From Thermoleophilaceae bacterium (GTDB lineage: Bacteria; Actinomycetota; Thermoleophilia; Solirubrobacterales; Thermoleophilaceae), in NCBI GenBank assembly GCA_013696425.1, contig JACCYP010000087.1, forward strand, positions 1 to 9,601: DNA of 9,601 nucleotides. The letters are read 5' to 3'. A program made the translations under genes and the position numbers. Positions 6,045 through 9,601 of the stretch are shown piece by piece (within the stretch, counting starts at the first letter, position 1; each line of letters opens with the position of its first letter). Under the pieces are notes generated by a model. It searched no databases. It worked only from the letters and a program-made list of their open reading frames with translations, and was not told the DNA's origin.

Positions 6045-7775
6045 ATGGGCAAGAACGGCGTCGTACCGGCTGACTACCCGCCTCCAGTCAACTCGCCCGA
6101 GGAGTTCATCAAGACCTCCCTCGACGGCGAGGAGGAGCGGATCGACATCGGTGTGACGATCGTCGGCGGCGGCACGGCCGGGCTCGCTTGCGCGAACCGG
6201 CTGCTGCAGCTGCTCGCCGACGATCCGCAGCTCATGGAGAGCCTGGGGGAGGTGCCCGTCGCGATCGTCGAGAAGGCGAAGACGTGCGGCGGCCACAACC
6301 TCTCCGGCGCCGTGATGCGGCCGGGACCGCTCGAGGAGCTGTTCCCCGAGCTCGAGCGCGAGCAGTGGCGTAAGGAGGGCTTCGCGTTCGGCGAGGTCGA
6401 GAAGGAAGCCATCTACCTCCTGCCAAACGGCAAGACGAAGGTGCGCATTCCCCCGCCGCCCCCGCAGCACAACAAGGGCAACGAGGTCGTTTCCGTCGCG
6501 GCGCTGTGCCGCTACATGCAGAAGCAGGCGGAGGACGCGGGCGCCTACGTGCTCACCGAGACCGCGGCCTCCCAGCTGATCGTCGAGGACGGCCAGGTGA
6601 AGGGCGTGCGCTCCGGCGATAAGGGCCGCGGGCGCGAGGGCGAGGAGCTCGGGAACTTCGAGCCCGGCACCGACATCGCCTCCAGGGCGACCGTGCTGGC
6701 CGAGGGCTGCTGGGGCCACCTCACCGGTGCCGCCATCCGTCAGTTCGAGCTCGCCAAGGGCGCCGAGCCGCAGGTGTGGGAGCTCGGCGTGAAGGAGGTC
6801 TGGAAGGTCGAGAAGCCGCTCGACAAGGTCATCCACACGCTTGCCGGCTGGCCGCTCAAGATCCCCGCCAAGTACCACCAGATCGGCGGCTCCTGGATCT
6901 ACCCGATGAAGGACGAGAAGACCGGCGACGACCTCGTCTCGATCGGCTTCGTGATCGACCTCGACTACGCGGATGCCACCACCTCCTGCCACGACCTGCT
7001 CCAGCAGTTCAAGACCCACCCGATGGTCCGCAAGATCCTCGAGGGCGGGGAGCGCGTGTCGTGGGGCGCCAAGGCGATCCCGGCCGGCGGCTACTGGGCC
7101 ATGCCCAAGCTGTCGATGCCGGGTGCCGTGATCGTCGGCGACGGCGGCGGCATGGTGAACCTGGCCGCGCTGAAGGGCGTCCACTACGCCATCAAGTCGG
7201 GCATGCTCGCGGCCGAGACGATCTACGCCCAGCTGAAGAAGGACTCGACCGACTACGAGGACTACGAGGCCGAGGTCGAGAACTCGATCATCGGCAAGGA
7301 CCTCTACGAGCAGCGCAACACGCGCCAGCCGTTCTCGATGGGCCTGATCCGCGGCGGCCCGATCGTGAACCTGATGATCGCCACCAAGGGCCGCTTCCCC
7401 GGCGGGCGCTGGAAGCTGCACCGAAACGACGCCCAGCCGATGTTCATCGGGAAGACCAAGAACGGCTATCCGAAGCCGGATGGCAAGTACATCTTCGACA
7501 AGCTCTCGAGCGTCTTCATCACGGGCAACGCGACCCGCGACGACGCTCCGAACCACATCCGCGTGCAGAAGAACGTGCCGCGCGAGATCGCCGAGGCGTG
7601 GCAGTGGATGTGCCCCGCCGGGGTGTATGAGATCCCGGAGGACGCCCCCGAGGAGGGCAATGTCGACGTGACCGTGAACTACACGAACTGCGTGCAGTGC
7701 GGCGCGATCACGGCCAAGGGCGGCCGGCTGACGGTGCCCGAGGGTGGCGACGGCCCGCTGTACCAGAACACCTGA
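6045..7775 (+). CDS. Electron transfer flavoprotein:quinone oxidoreductase, with a three-cysteine iron-sulfur domain
   Basis: A 576-residue protein close to the length of mature ETF-QO. The FAD-binding dinucleotide motif is GGGTAG at 41-46. VEKAKTCGGHNLSGAV (ending near 90) is the typical second FAD segment. GDGGGMVNLAALKGVHYAIKSG starting at 365 is the C-terminal FAD signature. The ferredoxin-like C-terminus has CPAGVYE (C523) and NCVQCGAI (C549, C552), and ends with PEGGDGPLY. Known ETF-QO proteins hold a [4Fe-4S] cluster with four cysteines, the last three spaced CxxCxxC. Here the last position is I555, so one ligand is missing. The enzyme is expected at the inner face of the membrane, taking electrons from reduced ETF to the quinone pool, probably menaquinone in an actinobacterium. 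It lies seven bases after etfA. The N-terminal 33 residues before the first strand are a little long. A FixC-type label is the alternative. Confidence 0.93.
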   Translation: MGKNGVVPADYPPPVNSPEEFIKTSLDGEEERIDIGVTIVGGGTAGLACANRLLQLLADDPQLMESLGEVPVAIVEKAKTCGGHNLSGAVMRPGPLEELFPELEREQWRKEGFAFGEVEKEAIYLLPNGKTKVRIPPPPPQHNKGNEVVSVAALCRYMQKQAEDAGAYVLTETAASQLIVEDGQVKGVRSGDKGRGREGEELGNFEPGTDIASRATVLAEGCWGHLTGAAIRQFELAKGAEPQVWELGVKEVWKVEKPLDKVIHTLAGWPLKIPAKYHQIGGSWIYPMKDEKTGDDLVSIGFVIDLDYADATTSCHDLLQQFKTHPMVRKILEGGERVSWGAKAIPAGGYWAMPKLSMPGAVIVGDGGGMVNLAALKGVHYAIKSGMLAAETIYAQLKKDSTDYEDYEAEVENSIIGKDLYEQRNTRQPFSMGLIRGGPIVNLMIATKGRFPGGRWKLHRNDAQPMFIGKTKNGYPKPDGKYIFDKLSSVFITGNATRDDAPNHIRVQKNVPREIAEAWQWMCPAGVYEIPEDAPEEGNVDVTVNYTNCVQCGAITAKGGRLTVPEGGDGPLYQNT

Positions 7776-7778
7776 CGC

Positions 7779-7897
7779 GAGAGCCGCCTGACGGCTGCAA
7801 ACCTTCGCCTGCCTGCGTCATTGGCCCTCGGCTTGGCCCACCAAGCCTTCGGGCCTCTTCCTTGGCACGCTCGGTTTTCGCTCGTCAGCCGGCTCTC
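7779..7897. repeat. Long-range imperfect inverted repeat (15-bp arms) spanning the intergenic region
   Basis: GAGAGCCGCCTGACG at 7779-7793 pairs with CGTCAGCCGGCTCTC at 7883-7897 at 14 of 15 positions, with a single C:C mismatch. The 89-base interior contains the terminator-like hairpin at 7823-7855. The left arm can instead fold on itself (AGCCG-CCTGA-CGGCT, 7782-7796), so two exclusive folds are possible. The 164-bp gap 7776-7939 holds no plausible coding sequence. Confidence 0.6.
7823..7863 (+). terminator. Probable transcription terminator of the etf operon
   Basis: GGCCC-TC-GGCTTGG, loop CCCA, CCAAGCC-TTC-GGGCC forms a 12-bp stem with a small internal loop, followed by the pyrimidine- and T-rich run TCTTCCTT at 7856-7863. 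It lies about 50 bases after the oxidoreductase stop. The tail is not a pure U-tract, which is common in high-GC actinobacterial terminators. Confidence 0.55.
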
Positions 7898-7916
7898 TCC
7901 AAGGGCGCACCGGGAC

Positions 7917-7942
7917 GTTGTGCTACTGTCTGACGCACAATG
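7917..7942 (+). promoter_or_regulatory. Toxin-antitoxin promoter with a dyad around the -10 box
   Basis: TGCTACTGT at 7922-7930 contains an extended -10 (TGnTAnnnT, hexamer TACTGT at 7924-7929 with the TG before it). Exact inverted repeats TTGTGC (7918-7923) and GCACAA (7935-7940) flank it with 11 bases between. The right arm ends on the A of the antitoxin ATG. Transcription would start a few bases before or at the ATG, giving a leaderless mRNA; no Shine-Dalgarno is present. The dyad is the natural place for antitoxin autorepression. Confidence 0.5.
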
Positions 7943-8209
7943 ATCGAGCGGGTCGGGATCCGAGAGCTCAGGCAGAACCTGAGCAAGCATCTGGAGCGGG
8001 TGAAGGCAGGCGAGGCGCTGGCGGTGACCGAGCGCGGCCGCGAGGTCGCGCGGCTCGTGCCTTCCACCTCGGGTCTCTACGCCGAGGCCGCAGCGAGGTT
8101 CGGCGCGAGCGTTCCCGGCGAGCGCCTCGACGAGATCGCTCGGCGGCTCGACCCCGCCGGGGCGCCGGCGGGCACGACCGATGCCTTTCTCGCCGAGGGC
8201 CGCAAGTAA
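7940..8209 (+). CDS. Phd/YefM-family antitoxin
   Basis: An 89-residue protein. Residues 1-41 are a clear Phd/YefM DNA-binding N-terminus: VGIRELRQNL at 5-14, LERVKAGE at 18-25, and VTERGREVARLVP at 29-41. The rest (about 42-89) is the variable tail that normally wraps and neutralises the toxin; it includes a predicted helix around ERLDEIARRL (61-70). It is expected to bind the PIN-domain ribonuclease encoded 6 bp downstream and to repress its own promoter, probably at the dyad overlapping its start codon. The ATG at 7940 is preceded by no Shine-Dalgarno, consistent with a leaderless transcript. The toxin gene follows in the same reading frame, separated only by the TAA stop and two codons. 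Such pairs are often mobile or variable in presence, but no insertion sequence or attachment site is visible here. Confidence 0.9.
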   Translation: MIERVGIRELRQNLSKHLERVKAGEALAVTERGREVARLVPSTSGLYAEAAARFGASVPGERLDEIARRLDPAGAPAGTTDAFLAEGRK

Positions 8210-8215
8210 CGCGCA

Positions 8216-8617
8216 TTGCCCGCGCTCTACGTGGACACCAGCGCGCTCGGCAGGGTGCTGCTCGGCGAGCCAGATGCAGGCGCCGTACTGGATGCGCTCG
8301 AGCGCTTCGACGGCTGGCTGGCAAGCGAGATGCTGCGCGTGGAGCTGCGCCGCCTGGCTCTGCGCAGCGATTGCCTCGGGGACGCGGACCGGCTGCTCGA
8401 GGGCACCGCGCTCGTCCCCGTCGACGGCGGGGTGCTGAGGGCGGCGGAAACGATTGAGCCGCGTGGGGTGGCCACGCTCGACGCGATCCATCTGGCAACG
8501 GCGGTGAAGCTCCGCGACGCGGACCTGATCGCCGCGATGGTCACCTACGACACCCGCCTTGCCGCGGGCGCCCGACACCACGGGCTCGACGTGCTCGCCC
8601 CGGGACGCTCAGGCTGA
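8216..8617 (+). CDS. PIN-domain ribonuclease toxin (VapC-like)
   Basis: A 133-residue single PIN domain. The four acidic residues that bind Mg2+ or Mn2+ are all present: D7 in YVDTSAL, E43 in RVELRRL, D89 in LDAIHLATA and D112 in VTYDTRL. It therefore looks catalytically intact. VapC proteins cleave specific RNAs, often tRNA or 23S rRNA, to slow growth; the target here is unknown. The start is taken as TTG 8216, the first possible start after the antitoxin stop. The next in-frame GTG lies at the first catalytic aspartate and would remove part of the active site. Only GAGGG at 8194-8198 is available as a weak ribosome site, so reinitiation after the antitoxin stop is likely. The stop overlaps the convergent membrane-protein gene by 9 bp, with no room for a terminator. 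Confidence 0.9.
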   Translation: MPALYVDTSALGRVLLGEPDAGAVLDALERFDGWLASEMLRVELRRLALRSDCLGDADRLLEGTALVPVDGGVLRAAETIEPRGVATLDAIHLATAVKLRDADLIAAMVTYDTRLAAGARHHGLDVLAPGRSG

Positions 8618-9601
8618 GTCGCCCAGCGCGCGCAGGTACTCGGTGCGCGCGCGGAAGGTGTCGCCCATCTCCTCGGTGAGCTCCTGGAGGAACTCCTCGC
8701 GGTAGGTCGGGTCGGTGAGCACGGCGATCGCGTAGTAGAGGCCCGACAGGGCGGCGATGCCGGCCGCCACGCGCAGCAGCTCCGAGGTCACGTAGACGGT
8801 CTCCCCGAGCAGGTCGAACTCGACGAGCCGGTCGCCGAACCCGCCGATCCATTGCTCGAGCACGCCGGGGCCGATCGCGAGCATTCCGAAGCCGACGAAG
8901 AAGATCCCCGAGCCGAGGCTCACGACGAGCACCTGCAGCGCCTGGGAGACGAACATCACGAGGCCCACGTTCAGGCGCTGGCGGCGGTCGAGCGGAGGCG
9001 CCCCCGGGCAGGTCTCCCGCTGGATGGCCGAGATCTCCCGGGGCAGGCGCGCGAGCAGGAACACCGAGCCGATCAGCACGACTGAGAGCAGCGTCAGCCC
9101 GAGCAGGGGCCCGGGGATGTCCGAGAACACCTGCCACATCTCCGTGGTCATGAAGAGCACGAGCGTCACGACGAGCAGCAGCGGCACTGCCGAGGAGAGC
9201 GTCGAGAGGGAGGCGGCAAGGGTGTCGAAGAAGCGCGCGGCCGACCAGCGCACGATCGAGAAGAGCCCATACCCCACCACGTAGTAGACGACCACGAGCG
9301 TCACTCCCTGCCCGACGGCGGTGGCGAGCGCTGAGGCGAGCTGCCCCCCGAAGATCAGGGGCAGCAGCGAGGGGAGCGCGACGAAGGTGGTGAGCTCGGC
9401 CCCGCCCACGCGGCGGGGCACCGATGCCAAGCGCTGGCCGCGGCGCCGGTTGAGGACGCCCACGGCGAGCAGAAGGATCGCCAGGCCGCCGGTCACGGCG
9501 GCGACGTTCGCGGCGGTCGACCAGTCGAAGTTGAGTGCCGCGAGCATCTGCAGCATGAACACGAAGCCGAGGAACGGGATCGCGCGCGTGAACACGTCCT
9601 C
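8609..9601 (-). CDS. Polytopic integral membrane protein of unknown function (N-terminus beyond the window)
   Basis: The frame is open to the right edge. A GTG at 9595 could start it, but two further sense codons precede it (GAG, GAC) and no ribosome site can be seen, so the true start probably lies outside. About 330 residues are visible. Counting from 9595, hydrophobic segments lie near 5-22, 31-49, 69-112 (two spans), 137-153, 163-184, 210-248 (two) and 270-295: eight or nine in total. A basic loop carrying RLPREISAIQRE lies around 184-195. The tail is charged and cytosolic-looking, with TDPTYREEFLQELTEE followed by a probable helix. No catalytic or transport motif is recognised. It resembles uncharacterised actinobacterial integral membrane proteins from memory only. 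Its 3' end overlaps the toxin gene by 9 bp. Confidence 0.75.
   Translation of the reverse strand, partial: EDVFTRAIPFLGFVFMLQMLAALNFDWSTAANVAAVTGGLAILLLAVGVLNRRRGQRLASVPRRVGGAELTTFVALPSLLPLIFGGQLASALATAVGQGVTLVVVYYVVGYGLFSIVRWSAARFFDTLAASLSTLSSAVPLLLVVTLVLFMTTEMWQVFSDIPGPLLGLTLLSVVLIGSVFLLARLPREISAIQRETCPGAPPLDRRQRLNVGLVMFVSQALQVLVVSLGSGIFFVGFGMLAIGPGVLEQWIGGFGDRLVEFDLLGETVYVTSELLRVAAGIAALSGLYYAIAVLTDPTYREEFLQELTEEMGDTFRARTEYLRALGDSA

Noticed and set aside
6015..7556. A 513-codon minus-strand open frame opposite the ETF:quinone oxidoreductase
   Set aside because: The plus strand encodes an unmistakable ETF-QO. The antisense product is Leu/Asp/His-rich without motifs and spans the etfA/oxidoreductase junction.
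7679..8581. A 300-codon minus-strand open frame across the intergenic region and the toxin-antitoxin pair
   Set aside because: It covers two well-supported plus-strand genes and a structured non-coding gap, and its product shows no family features.
1..9601. CRISPR array, tRNA, rRNA, insertion sequence or prophage features
   Set aside because: No regularly spaced repeats, no tRNA-like cloverleaf or rRNA sequence, and no transposase or integrase motif could be seen on either strand.

Overview
This is a very GC-rich chromosomal window. It has tightly packed genes, TTG and GTG starts, and several genes with no clear Shine-Dalgarno. Gene content and protein style suggest a high-GC actinobacterium, most likely the Thermoleophilia/Solirubrobacterales side; that placement is inferred from protein flavour, not from a search.

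Left part (1-3731): the end of the window cuts a HAD-type phosphatase gene (minus strand). It is divergent, with only 10 bp between start codons, from a small secreted cupredoxin gene (plus). The cupredoxin runs tail-to-tail into a long minus-strand frame, and the two stop codons overlap by 8 bp. That long frame holds two proteins in one: an N-terminal multi-spanning GT-C/GT39-like glycosyltransferase and a C-terminal exported clan GH-A glycoside hydrolase. The junction has a G6 run, a usable ribosome binding site and an ATG, so it may be a true fusion or two overlapping genes.

Middle (3766-7775): a free-standing B12-binding (small) subunit of a methylmalonyl-CoA-mutase-type enzyme is followed by an operon for ETF beta, ETF alpha and an ETF:quinone oxidoreductase. 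This is an acyl-CoA oxidation module. ETF collects electrons from acyl-CoA dehydrogenases, the membrane flavo-iron-sulfur oxidoreductase passes them to the quinone pool, and the B12 protein fits the propionyl-CoA/methylmalonyl-CoA exit of odd-chain and branched-chain substrates. A compact dyad of TetR-operator size lies in front of etfB. The oxidoreductase lacks one of the four cysteines that normally hold its iron-sulfur cluster.

Right part (7776-9601): a 164-bp intergenic region rich in inverted repeats follows, with a terminator-like hairpin nested inside a 15-bp long-range inverted repeat. Then comes a Phd/YefM-type antitoxin plus PIN-domain (VapC-like) toxin pair with a probable leaderless, self-regulated promoter. 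The toxin gene overlaps tail-to-tail (9 bp) with a minus-strand gene for a polytopic membrane protein of unknown function that runs off the right edge.

Most of the window is ordinary metabolism. The items most worth a second look are the three-cysteine ETF:quinone oxidoreductase, the glycosyltransferase/glycoside hydrolase junction, the putative etf operator and the structured intergenic region.
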